Shown: in pieces, positions 38,211 to 51,600 of the stretch
Numbering within the stretch: the stretch's first letter is position 1
Layout: every line of letters starts with the position of its first letter
Source of the DNA: Erythrocercus mccallii
Taxonomy: Eukaryota > Chordata > Aves > Passeriformes > Dicruridae
Length of the DNA stretch: 64,000 nucleotides
NCBI GenBank assembly: GCA_013397435.1
Contig: VZRG01000192.1
Span: forward strand, 188,441-252,440
Direction: 5' to 3'
Position numbers and translations under genes: made by a program
Notes under the pieces: model-generated
Database searches by the model: none
What the model was told of the DNA's origin: nothing
What the model saw: the letters and a program-made list of their open reading frames with translations, nothing else

Positions 38211-40458
38211 GCGTGGGCAATGGGTGTTTTGCTTCGTATCATTAAATTAAGCAATCAGTAGGCAGGTTTGTCAGAAGGATGTCGCAACATTTTAATGAAG
38301 CTCAATAAGAGACAAGTTAGACTTCAAGTATATCCGTTTCTCTCTGGGTCAGCTGTGATGCTTAGTTCTGGATATATCAAAGTAGATCTTGTGCCAGGTC
38401 CTTTGTGCCTGATCTTGTAAAGTCAGAGGTAGTTTTTGTTTGAGATTTCATGGAAATTCCTGCTCCAAGTTTACAGCACAAAAAAGTCAGAGCTTTATTA
38501 AAGTGGCTTCCTTCCCTCACCCCTCTATCTTTCCCTCCACTTATGGAAAGGAAGCATCCTTCTGGTACTTGATTGACATTGCAGTTCTGGAGGGCAGCCC
38601 ACACTGCTTGAACATGATCCTCACAGTGCGGAGATGCATGCTAGATTTCTTCCTAGTTATGCAACACAATGATTGTGTGCCAAAGCTGAATAATTGTCAT
38701 TCACAGGGCCACAGAGGAAAACCGTGAAGTGTGAGGACTAATCTGGGGGCCACAGAGAGGTTAATTCAAGGCAGACACTAGACCTCTGTGGAACACCCAG
38801 AAGGTGCCCAGGCAGACTAAAAGAGGCACCAGCTGAGTTCAGCCCTTCTTGCTTCTTTCCACAGGGTTTCCTTTTTCTAACACTCTTCTCTCCTTGAAAC
38901 GAGTGAAAATGACTTTACAGGTTAGGTGCCAAAGGTCACTGGATTTGCATTCAGTCATACCTTCTACAGCCTGTTCAGGCTACTGTAAGGTCCTACTGTA
39001 ATATTGTTTCTTTTCTTTCTTGAATCATTAACTGACTAATGACTTTATAGGTATTAACATTTAAGAACTATAAATACATCCGTAAAATGAAAAACAGGTT
39101 TAGCATCATGTAAGAATCAAAGTGCAACTTAGAAAAGGATGGAATGATTTCCCCTCTCATCAACCCTCCAATGACAGATCTTGATTGATTGCTCACTGAA
39201 GCCAAAAGAGGTTGTCCTCTCAGAAGCTGGAGATACTCTCTCTGGACTGCCAGGGTGGTAGAGGGGCAGATTGCTCTTGATCTGAAGAATGTATAACAGT
39301 TGTCATTCAGAAATCACTTAGGTGCATTCTGCTCAGAGAAAATTACACCAATCAGGCTGAAATACTACAACAGATCTGGACCTTTTGCTGTAGACAAAGG
39401 AAGAAAGGGTCTGGAAAGCAACTGCAAACATCCAGCCACATCACTGAAGAACTCTTTGCTGCTACACCCATGTTGGGTCCCAGCATTGCACATCCTGCCT
39501 GTATTTCCAAACCCTCATCACCATGGGATGTATGCTCTTGAGAAATTCAGCAGCTCCCTAGAAGACTGCATTATTTATGCCACTGTTTGAAAAAGTGCAC
39601 CAGCATAACAATAATAAGGCTAAAAACATCCACAAAATTAGATAAGCAAGATATTTTTTACTTTCCATGAACATAAACTAGTAAGATAAAAGAATACTTA
39701 AGACAAACCAAAAAAAGCTGAGTAGAAACTAACCTTTTGAATAAAGACTCAAAATAAATTCTCAAATGAACATTTGTAGCTGGAGGAAACATCATCTTTC
39801 AGTATTACTTGGACTTTGTGGGGTCTTTTCTCCTGCAGAGGAAGGAGAAGGAAGGCTAGAGTTATTTAAGTACCCAAATGAAAGGAGTAAATTGAATGTA
39901 TCTGTCTTAGGGTCAACTTTCTTGTGCCCCAGATAACGTCACTGATACCATCATTAATCCCCTCATCTGGTGATTTTTTTGTTGGAATGAGTCAAAGGTC
40001 TGCATTTATTTTGTTGTTAAATGTCATGGGACTAGAGCAAATCATGTTAGTCACCAGGTTTCTTAGAGATGCATTTTTGCACATCTTCTTTGATTAAAAA
40101 ATGAACTGAGTTACATGTTCTCTAAGACAGAAAGATCCCTCTTCAAACACAGAAAAGGGAGTTTTACTTACAGCATTTCAACTAAGACCACAGGGTCTCT
40201 ATGAAACCAAAGCTAAAATTAATTACCTCATTTCCTGTATTCATTTGGGTTAACTTCATATATCTGTGACAGTATATGAAGACTGAGGTTTTTTGACCTG
40301 TATATGAAAGACAAACATGAATTTACCTGAGGGAAACTCATAACTATTTCCTTTGTAATCCCCTGCTTACTAGGTCATTGGCTAGTTGTGACATCCCAGC
40401 TGCTCTTCGATACCGTGGTTTGCTCTAGCTAGTTTAGCATCATGCTACAACCTTCGGC

Positions 40459-40480
40459 TGTGAGTGTGCCCACACTCACA
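40459..40480. repeat. perfect inverted repeat, 10-bp arms and 2-bp spacer
   Basis: tgtgagtgtg, cc, cacactcaca. It is close to a perfect palindrome of 22 bases and GC-richer than its surroundings. Confidence 0.65.
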
Positions 40481-42954
40481 TCATGACCTTAAAAAGGGGT
40501 TAATTTTGTTGGCTTCTTCAGCTTTCTTGGTTTTGAGATTGTCTCAGTAAATTTATGCTTCAGCTTGGGTACTTGCTTCTTGTGAGGCATGCTCTTTAAA
40601 GAGCAGGACAACATAATGCAATTGTAGAAGGAAAAATATGGGATTTTTGACAATTGGTTGCAATGCTTTTAGAAATCAGAGAAGTACTTTAATTATTTTC
40701 ATTCCATATCCTACATGTTATGTATCAACAATGAGGAATGAGAAAGCTTTTATTTTTTACTGATCTCTCTCAAGAAAATAATGTTTTAGTTTTCCTAATG
40801 AGTTGGTATCAAAAATAAGTTATTTTGTGGTCTGTGAATTCTTGGAGAAAATAGAAATCCATTTTCTCTTTCAGGAACAGAATTCAGTACCTACACATTG
40901 ATGCACCTTTCTTGCTTATCTGGCCTGTACAGAGACAGATGTTCTGGGTTTTCTTCTGCTTTCCTGTAATTTGCCTCATTGCTAAGAAAGCCTGCAAGAC
41001 CAGGGAAGCTTACATTCTTTTCCCACAAAGTTACCAGAGGAAAATCATAAAAGTGTAAACACTCAAATGTTCATGAAACTGTGCATTTATTTCCCACAGA
41101 AAGGGAAATTTCTGAGCAGTTGTCCCTGATTTCTTTCTACCTTAATTTCTATTAAATTTTGGCCTAAGTCAAAGAAACTGCTTTTGTTCCCTTGATGTTA
41201 TCCAACCATGGACATCCTCATCAACCACCATCAGAACTGATGATATCCATTTCATGGCAATTTATTCCCACTGAAGATATATTGTTGGTTTTGTTTTGCT
41301 AAGGAGGTAGTGCCTCTTGTGTTTTCACATACTTGCAAACTATGGTAACCAAAGGAAGAGTCCTGCTGTCTATATTCAATACATGGATAAAACCCTGCCT
41401 TTTACTCTGACTTTTGTTGAGAATAAAGATAGTTGTCACCAGTTGAAATGAGTTGATAACAGTTGTCTTCTGCACCCAGACAGCATGAGGGATTCACTGT
41501 GCCTTAGCAGTAATCAGGCCCAAAAAAAGAAAGCTGGATTTGTTTTTGACCCTGTCCAATTTTATTTTTGCTCCTGGAACTCCAGTGGTATTGTTCTAGC
41601 CATTGTCTTTTTTTCCATCTGACAACTTTGTGGAGCTGGAAGATCGCAGTACTCAAATTGGAAAGAACCATAATTTAAGTCCCACATTTCCACAAGAAAA
41701 GAAAAATATCCCGTTCTGATTGTGAGGTGCAGGGGGTTGGAGGAGCACATTCAGTCAGTTCTCAAACTCAGCTGGAGGCAACCCTAGTAATCCAAACTTT
41801 CTGGGATGCATGAGCACTCTCCTCTGCAGTAACCCTTCATTTTACATTCCTATATTTTTGGCCCATCTATCTTTCTCTATACAACTCCTGAATTCCATGT
41901 TTATTTCCTGTGCTACTTTTTAAACTCACACATACTCCTTCATGCTCTTTCCTCCTTTTTCTCAAAGTCCCATCTGTGAAATGGGAAACTGTGCATAGTC
42001 CACTCTGTCCTCTCTGCTGAACTGCCTGATGTCTTCTGGTGAGTGAAAGACGAGCTTTTGTTTCCTAAGCTTTATGCTGATGGATTCATGCCACTGCACA
42101 GAAATGAAATACCATTCTGGCTGTCTCAGCTCTTTCACCCAAATTTAAATAGCATGTATTTCTTTCTTCAATGTCTAGTGGAAAGTAATTTCCTGTTAAA
42201 GACGTGAGGAATTCTTGTTTACACTCATTGCTCTCTTCATGCAGGGAGAAGAGAAGCTCTCTCACTGTTCCTGTTTTCAGAACCCCAAGATTTATTGGAA
42301 GGTTCCACTTGTGATTCAAGTCTCTGCTTTCTTACACAGACTGTGATGAACATCTCTGTGTATTGTAAGGTTTTTGCTTGCTTTATCTTAGGGAAATTAT
42401 CCGGCTAAGGATTTCTGATGCTGATTTCTGAACTGTAATGAAATGGAAAGAAATTTTTGGTTTCTCTTGAACTGTAATGAATACTCTTTCTTAGTTCTTA
42501 TTTCATGGTTCCTTTATACAGAGCTGAATGATTCCACACTTCTATCTGGAGACCTAAAGCAATTGCAAATACAAGGTGTATTCCTGCCATGCCCTCTTAC
42601 TGATTTTTCCCATGCATGTTACTGTTTCTTCTCTTGAAACCCATATAAGAGACAGTGGAAATGAAGAATCTTTCTCATAGAGCTCAAGGATTCATTCTTC
42701 CTCTTCTTATCAGTGTTTCAATGGAGCATTGGCAACTATTATAAAAGGTTACAGTTGGGGGGGTTTTATGTTTTTGTTGCCTGTTTTTTAAATATTTTAC
42801 TGTGCACAGTGTTTGCTTTCCCAGGAACACTGTGATGTTCCAGTTTTGATATTCAAGAGTGACCTTGAGCTATAGTTTCAGATGTTTTACATACAAGTAG
42901 GAAAAAAAGTAGACCATTTAGATTCATCTCTGTAACAGTGCAGCCAGTACAAAT

Positions 42955-43010
42955 GTGGGGTGAGGTGTGGTGTTTTGTTTTAGTGTTTGGGATGAGGTTT
43001 TTTTGGCATA
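42955..43010 (+). repeat. G/T-rich low-complexity patch
   Basis: A plus-strand stretch of G and T with very little A or C, similar in style to 7086-7206. Confidence 0.6.
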
Positions 43011-44059
43011 GAATTTGTATATATGAGAAAGTAAAACTGTGGTAAGGTAGAAAATGACATTGTGGTAGTGTATCTGTATCTAGCTTGGCAGAAAAAAAGG
43101 ATTATCTCAGAACTGCTGTGACATTGGGGCAAAGCTATTGCATGATATAGTTTGAATTATTCTGCAGAGCGTAAAAACAGCTGGCAAAATATCCAAAGTA
43201 AATATTTTGCATTATAGTAATAACTGTTTTGAGAGATCAAGGCTTTAAATAATGTTAAACATAAGCCCTTGGGAAATGAGACACTGAACTTCAAAGCAGG
43301 TGAGGAATTAAAAAATGTCTTTTGTTACATTCTTGTTGTATTTATATGAGCTATTCAGATGGCCATGACTGACACAACTGCAGCCTACTTTCCAAAAGCC
43401 GCTTGAACCTGTTTATTCCTCTCTTGATGAAGAAGGAAATAAAAATTCTTTTGGGAAAGATAGAGAAAATCAACTCCCTTTGTTTAATTTTTCCTCAATC
43501 TGTTGAAATAAATAGTACTTGCCGACCCAAGCATTTCTTCCAGATCTGTAGATGTGAATCCTGTCAGAGATGATAGTTACAGTAAAGTGAAGGAATAGAG
43601 TTCTTAATATGTCTTTGCTGTATTTTCTGACAAGTCAACTTTACATCTATGATGGTAATCCTGTCCTGACAAATAGTGTTTTAGGTAGCTTTGATTGGTA
43701 ACTCCCACTTCTACAGCCTTCTCGAGATAAGTTGGTTCTAAGCTACTTTGGCCAAGTTGCAGTTTTCATGTGGTTTAGGGCCTGGGAGTAGAATATCCAG
43801 CACTAATTTAGATTCAGGCCAGGTGGTATGCAGATTAACCTATTGTTTCAGAGACACTGACATTATTTCCTGTCCAAATACATAATGCAGGTAAGCCCTG
43901 TCACAAGCAGCCTTTAACATTTTTTTCTTTGATTTCAATAAAAGCATAACATTTCTATTCCAAGCAGCTACCTAGATGTAAAAAGAAAAACCTTCTGGAG
44001 GTGACTCTCTGGAGCATAAGGATTCCCAGAAGCTGCTTACCCATAGCAGACGTCCTCTT

Positions 44060-45600
44060 GATGTATATGTTCAAAGTCACAGAATTATGTGAGTCATCAG
44101 TCACTCAAGCACTCCCCAGAATTGTCCAGCCAGATTTTGGATGTTTCTACAGATGGAGACTCAATCACTTCCCTGGGCAGCCTGGACCAGTGATCAGTCA
44201 CTCCCCTTACAGTGAAAAAGTGGGTCTTGATCTTCAGATAGTCTCCCAGGTTTCAGCTTGTGTATGCTGTCTCTTCTCCCATCACAGAATATCACTGAAA
44301 GAAGCCTCATTGTGTCTTCTTCTGAGATGCACTGCTTGCTGCTGACCTCCAGCCACACTTCATACCACTGATCACCACCCTTTGGGCCTGAATGTTCAGC
44401 GAGTTCTGAGCCCAATTTACTGTCTGCTCATCTGGCCTATTCATCAGTTTCCATAGGATGATCTTGTGGGATACAATGTCAAAATGCTCTCCTGACAGGT
44501 TTGCAATGGCTACTGCTCTCCCCTCTAACTGCCAACCTATTCAGTTTATTGGAGAAGATTATCAGGTTGGTCAAGTATGATTTCCCCTTTGCAAATCCAT
44601 ACTAACTACTCCCAATTGTCTTCTTGTTTTCTATGCACCTGAAAAGCATTTCCAGCATTAATTGTTCCATGACCTTACCAAGGACTGAAGCAAGGCTGAA
44701 CAGCCTGTAGTTCTCTGTGTCTCCCTTCCTGTCCTTAAAAATAAGACTGACATTTTTTTTCCACCAGTCACAAGACATTTTTCCCAGTTGCCATATAGTT
44801 CAAAGGTAATCTGGAATGTCCTTAGATCTCATGAAAAAAGGTGTCATTGCATCCCCCAGCTCCCTCAGCACTTGTGAGTGCATCATACTGGGGCCCATAC
44901 GTCCAGTCTGTTTAAGTGTTCTCTGACCTGATCTTCATCCGCCAATAGCACATCTTCCTTGCTCCAGACTGCCCCCTGGTCTCTGGGGCCTGGGATCCCT
45001 GACTGCAAAGATGAAGACTGAGGCAAAGGTGGTATTTACTACCTCGTTTTTTCTAAGATCTATGTCTCTTTCCCATTCAGCATCAGGCCCACATTCTCCT
45101 TAGCCTTTTGCTACTTGTGGACTTAAGAGAAGCAAGGGGTTTGTCCTGTCCATTTCAGGTGAGCTTTGGCTTTGCTAACCCTGTCTCTGCATGATTGGAT
45201 ACTGTCTCTATGTCCTCTCAGGCTGCTTGTCTTTACTTCCATGTTTTGTATACTTCCTTTTAATATCTAATCTTTGCCAAGAACCTCTTGTTCATCCAGG
45301 CAGATTTTCTGGCATTTCTGCCAGGGTTGCTGCTTGTTTAGATAGACCTTGAGCTTGAAGAAGTGATTCTTTAATATCAATATTTGCTTGGACCCATCTT
45401 CCCTCCAGAGCCTTATGTGAAGAGGTCAAAGACTTCTCTCTTGTTGACACACTACATGATCCCTAAGCCAGGCTATATGCAAGTGGGTCTCAGAGTTGTC
45501 TCTCATTTTGGCTCTCGCAGGCTGATCCAGCCTGCCCTGAGGCCAGAATATTCTACCTTTCTGCCTTGAAAAGCAGGGCCTGAATTGCCATGAGGTTGTC
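44060..45600 (-). mobile_element. CR1 LINE with large internal deletion
   Basis: Read on the minus strand from about 45600, the order is the linker between CR1 endonuclease and reverse transcriptase (45080-45600), then fingers and palm of the reverse transcriptase. Here I see the NYRLFSLASVLGKVMEQLML block (complement of about 44655-44715), a YGFAKGKSYLTNLI block and RAQ-type RVVISG. At about 44335 it jumps directly to the CR1 C-terminal tail and 3' untranslated region (44060-44330). The part with the catalytic aspartate pair and the thumb, several hundred bases in intact copies, is missing. Stops and frameshifts occur throughout. The 5' end is also absent. The 114- and 73-codon frames here belong to the element. 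Confidence 0.8.
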
Positions 45601-48600
45601 AGCCTTGCTGTCTTCCGATGGTGCTCAGGTCACATATAGACATGGGGTCACACAAGGACACTGGTTTTAATACATCCATGCCTCCATGAACTAAGCTGCT
45701 GTGTGGGCTGACCTGTGTGTGCTGGATAAAGGAAAAGAGAAGAAAGGGGAAAGAGGAAATGAGCAGTAGAATGGTGATATAGGTAATCCCTCACACAGGT
45801 ACTGCCATTCCCAGTGTCAGAGAAAAAACTGTTATCTTAAAGTTGGAGTATTTGGTGTTTTGGGTTTTTTCTTTTCCCCCCTTTTTATGATAGCTTGACT
45901 ACTCACATTCATTTTTAAGTACCACCTCTTTCTCCTTCAAATCACCCTGTTACAACTTTTAATTTGTCAAAATCTGCCTGGACTTTGCTCACAAATCAGA
46001 ATCATAATGTTTTTCTTTTCATTTTTTTCTGACTATTTTCTGAAGCAGAACTAATGAAAGTCATCTTATGTGGTCTGTTTTCCTGGTACTTTAACAGTAG
46101 GACAGAAATAGCTGAAAACAGAGAAGAATGTTTTCATAAGGACTTGTTCATATATGAAGATACATAGTTTATGTTAGAAAAAACCCTAAACAAAGGTACT
46201 AAAACTTCTATCCTGACTCATTCAATTTCTATTAATGACTCTCAATGATAGGATTCAGATTTTAGATCTAAAGGCAATGATTAGCTCAAAGGTTCTAAAG
46301 AGCATAATTTTAGAAAATTCAGGGAAAACTGTGGTTTCATTTTAGACTTAAAGGATTTAGTTGATTTGAATAATATTCCTATTGTCATCTAAACAGTTGT
46401 GGGCTTAACTGAATCTAGCATCTGTTCCTTCAATTCTCATAGGTGAGCTGGAATATAATGTCTCTTTTTATTGGAAATGTCTACACTATTAACAACAGTG
46501 TATGGTTATGATTATTAAAATCAATCACCATTAAATCTGGATTTTAGTGATTTTTGCCTTTAATGATTTTTGCCTTTAGTGACACATAAATTCTGTCTCA
46601 TATGGAAAGAAGATTCTCACTGAATTAAGTTACCCAGATAATTAATTTTTTAGAATTTTATTAATATGAGATATTCCAGTGCTTTGAAATTGTGGGTGAA
46701 ATTTTTGCTTCAACTTGACAGTCTATATTAGTTGGGTTCTAAGTGCTTTCTACCATACATTCAAAACAAATTTTGAATGATTTCATGGGATAGGTACTCA
46801 AAAAGCAAGTTCCTGCTCCACAGAGTAGGGACAGTTACGGAGCACTCTGTTATTAATGGTTAATAAATAAGAGGCTGGAAGTGCTGAATTCAGACTGACT
46901 CCAAGACATCTTGTCCTGCTTTGGTCAAATTTAGGCTTCTCTTGAATGAAGACTGTTTCAAGCAAGTAGAACCAAAGTTTTCTTCTTTGGTCCACTGTCC
47001 TTTAACAATCTACAAGAGTGGACAGTGTCTAACTTAATTATGTGTGACCTGGGACTGATTTAATTCAATTCCACAATTGGCAGAGAACCAAGTGTTGGAC
47101 ACCAGCAAACCATTATTCCCACAGAAAAAATACGCTTGTGTTTGAGGAGGAACAATATCTGATTTTGTGCTTGTTTAACAAAGAATCTGGCATGAATTTG
47201 GTTGAGATTTATTCAATCAATAATGTTGGCAAACTACAGAAGTTGTTGCCAAGAATCTTATGAAGTGAAATGTAAAGGGTAGTTAGTTTTGTATACAGGA
47301 CTAAAAATCCTCTTTGTTTTCTTTTAAGGATCCACATGGGTTGTTCCAGGGTAAAGAGTATCACTTCCGGAGAGTGGCATAGATATATAATGTATTGATT
47401 GTGGAAAAACAGTAACAGCTGTAAAAATTTAATGAATTTTATGCACTGTATGATCTAATTCCAGGAGAAATTTTGTACCAAATGCAAAAGGAATTACATT
47501 AGGAAAAAATAACACTGAACATGCTAACTGCAATAAATTTGTCATTGATTATAATAGCAGTTTTCATTTTAAATAGGAAGCGGCATGGAATAAGGGAAAC
47601 AAAGCAGTAGGAATACATCTAAGCCATTAATTTTTTATTTAGTGGCTGGTCAAATTATACAATGGCAAGTCAAATTCACAAAAAATTGTGGATGATCAAA
47701 CATCAGGTGTGTTTGCATTACTAAATTCAAAATTATAAATATACTAATGCTAATTTCTAACACCTACTTATCAAATGAAAAGGAGAGGAAGGTTCTCTGT
47801 CTTTTTAAAAGTGTTTGTACTTTCCTGGGTTTTTGTGCATTTTGATGCAAAACTTTGAACAACTTCTTGATGCTGTTTGCTTGAGGTTGAAAACTGATGC
47901 AGAGTTAAGTAGCAGAGGCTGATAGTTTTGGAGGTTCCCTCAGCTAAGGAGAAAGGGTAAGTATATGTGATACAGGGCAGGCCTCCTGGGGGGCATATGG
48001 TTGTGCCTGAGACTTCTAGTTCTAAAATTTAACAATCTGAGCACAATCCTAGATCTGCTCACTCAAAAAAGCATTTTAAGCATGTTCTGTCATTGACTTT
48101 GTATATGGACCTGGATGTTTTATCAAGTACAAGCAGACTGAAACAGACATGAGGATTTTATCCTGCATTCATTGAAATCATCACTATTTCTCCTGAATTC
48201 ATTAGTGCAGAATCTAGTTCTAAAATATGCATTAGGGGAATGAATGCATTTATAATCATTATTTAAGAAAAGGAAAAAAATTCAAACCAGATAAAAAGGT
48301 TTGTTAGAGTTTTTTTCATGCAACTTCTGCAAAGTGCTTCTCCAAGATACTACTCTTTTTTTATGGGAGCTTAAACCAGTGGTTAACCCTCAACACTGAA
48401 CACTGAAATGTGAGTATTAAGGGCTGATAATTATGAGTTTCATCATTAGTTTCTTTTCATGTTCTCGTTGCATAACATTTTGAGAAGTTCTGAATTGTCC
48501 AATGATTTGGGCTTTGCCTGAACAAGACCACCCACTCCTGTGATATGATAACTGCAAAGAGATTTAGTGGAAGTTGTTGCAAATCAGTGAAAAGTAAATG

Positions 48601-51600
48601 AAATATTAATGATGTCATCTAAAGAAAAAATGCAATGTGAAAAATGTAAAATATTTGCATCACTACAATGAATGAAAATAGTAAAAAATATAAAATTTCA
48701 GAATATTAGATTCTTAAATAATCAATCCCACTACATTGGGCAGTGTGACAGTTAGTGATTATACGGTTTGACCCTCATATGGTACATCAGTCATGGCAAT
48801 GCTCTTTCCCTTTTTGTCCAAGTAAAACCACTACTTCCCACACAACATGTCATTACCATCACAATAGGATCTGCTTGGTAATAGCATTTGGAAGAGATCC
48901 TTCACTTTAAAGCACTGTTTGAAATTAAAGCTCCCTTCCTGTTGCAACTTAGCTTTACAACAGACTTCTAGTGATCCTGGCAATACAATGTGCTTTTCCT
49001 TTACTTTCTTCAGTTCTGATTCCATTCATTGCCTTTTGGCTATATTTTTTTTAAATGGAAAACCAGAAAAGAGGTTTTCTAGATCTTGAAATGGTATTAA
49101 ATTCTAAATTTTAGAAGGGGGAAAAAAGAAGAATTTTCCAATTGACATTTGCCTGTGTAATTTTGAAACCTCCATAGTATGTCCTTTAATTGAAACCATC
49201 CAACAAACTGCAAAATTTTCAGATCCTTTTTCAATTGACTAACTCTAAAAAGAATTAAACTGCTAAATTCTACTTTAATACAGCTGCATTATAAAGAAGT
49301 AAGCTGCAAAAAGGAAAAATCCAGAAAACACATTAACTACACCTGTTGCGGTAAACAGTAGCAAATGGTATTCACTTACAGCCATCACTGTTTGCCAACA
49401 AATTGTGTAAGAATTTCATCTCTTTTCCTTAATTTTAAATACTGAGTCATTAGTTGCTAAGATTTGTACCCTCTCACATGTTCAAGGGGTAATATTGCAA
49501 AAGAATATAGTTTGCTACTATGTTTTGATCTTTCAGTACACATGGCTGCTGTTTTTTAGGTATTATCTAACCAAGAGTATTAGAAGTGAACCCAGCACTA
49601 TGCTACACGGGAGGTCCACAAACATAATGGAAATAGTTATCTTTCTTAATTAAAATGGATAAATATTTCCCTTCTTTCTCATGTTACAGCTGTTCTCCTA
49701 ATGAGGATAAAATCCCCACTGGACTTTTGGGACAACCTAGCTGGACGGAATCATTTGTCTCTTAGGAAGGAGAGGACCTGCCTGAGGACATTCACGTTGT
49801 GTATGTTTTAAAACTCTGTCAGTCTGATTTCCAGCTGGAGCTGGATGCTACAGGTCAGTGATCTCTTCTGAGAATATCCAACCACTGTGAATTCACATAA
49901 AGATTCCCCACAAACTTATCTGCTGGTCAGAGAAAAAATAAATGGTTTAGGATAGTAGAAGCTGCTATAATTTTCACAGCTATATATTAATAAATGGAAT
50001 TTGAATTTGTACGGCCACCTGCCACTGGTCTTCTCCACTTGGTGATTACTGAATTTTCATGTGGTTGTGTGTTCTATTTTTGTTTTAGTCATTTGTTTGG
50101 TTGGGATTTTTGTAATTGGTAGATTTTTTTCTGTTTAAGTCCTCCACATTGATAACCAGGTTAACAGGTTGCTGTAGTAGGCTAATAGAGTTGGTGAAAG
50201 CACATACTTCTATACTTAGACCAATAACAAAGTTGTGCACCAGGACAAGAGTGTGTACCTGCAGACTAAAAAGGATACAAGCACAAAAGTCACATCAGGT
50301 TGTGTTTATTGCTACAGTCATAACTATTGCTGCTTCCATAAACATGTATTAATGAGCCTGTCTCCATGATGAGGTATTTTGGAGGTATCTTTTATTTACT
50401 TGATTGTTTTTTTTGTTGTTAGGTCTTTATGGACAGCAGAACATGTCTGCATGTGACATGTCTAAGGACTGAAGAGAAGGGAACAGCTTTCTATCACCAA
50501 ACAATTGTGAATGGAACTATCGCATTACTGCATTCTAATATTTGTAATATTTGTTTTCTATAGTTTCTAATAAAGACAAATGCCATATATTTCATGATTA
50601 TTATCCAAAATTATTTATATCCTTTGAGGTAATTATTTCCTCTAACAAAGAAATGAAAGGAAAGCTTACTTAAGAATTTCTTGTTAGCGATGAGTGTCTT
50701 TTCTATAACAGAAAACCTTTGTATGACTACTTAACATGAGCCTAAGAATAGGACAGCACTGCCTGGCTAGTGGGTGTTGATGGAGAGTGCACCTACTAGA
50801 CTCCTGGGAAACACAGTATAAACCCATATTGGTGGAGGGCTTGACCCTCAGGGGAGCTGGTCTAAGGGATATACCCCTCCAGAGTTCCGGAGCAAAGCAC
50901 TCTCTTTGTAAAGCTGTGAGAGGGCATAGCAGCCAGGAAAATACAATGGGCTTTTAAGGACATCAGACTAATCTGCCCATTCACTGCAGTCTTAGATATG
51001 AAATAGTGAGTGCTGCAGCTGGACAGGGAGTTATTTCAGCAGTTTCAGCATAGAGGCTATTGCTGACATATTCTGGGAAAAAGGCAGCATTGCCTATGGG
51101 CAATGTTCTGGTTTTCCTAATCCATTTCCAAAATGTTTTGCTCTTCTTCCAGTGCACTGGAATTATTTAAACCAATTTATTTGACTTGCTATTTATAAAT
51201 GGGAAAGTATGGCTCATTGAGTACCTTAGCAATATAATTTGATTGCCAGACTGCTGGATAATGGCTTGAGTGTTTTATTTTGCACCTTTCAAAATTCTGT
51301 TGCTATTGCCTCAGCCCTGCAGCTTGCTAATCAGCATCTGGCTGGAAGGTCAGGTTTGTGAAAAGACAGGTCAACAGTGGAGGGTGAATTGGGTAGTTTG
51401 CACCTCTTGTGGTTTTTCATGAAATTTGCCTTGTGTGGATGAATTGTCAGGGAAAAAATTAACTGACCTGAAAAAGGGGTGAGCTGGGAGATGACAGGCT
51501 GCTGACATGACAGTTAATTGGGGTATGCAGGGCAAGGCTGACAGAAGAATTTCAGAAGGATTCAACAAGACTGAATTACTCGTCAAGCAGATTAAATTCA

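Larger units (their letters stand above)
25231..44059. other. long unique non-coding interval
   Basis: Nearly 19 kb in which I recognise no transposable element, RNA gene or supported exon. It is AT-rich throughout, extreme at about 28130-28310 and 30340-30620. Contents worth noting are a weak exon-like block (28646-28851), an A11 tract at 31079-31089, hairpins at 34275-34299 and 40459-40480, a T18 tract at 38193-38210, and a G/T-rich patch at 42955-43010. Ancient, highly eroded repeats could be present and invisible to reading by eye. Confidence 0.55.

Noticed and set aside
38193..38280. Processed pseudogene with poly(A) tail on the minus strand
   Set aside because: No recognisable transcript sequence precedes the A18 tract and no flanking duplication was found.
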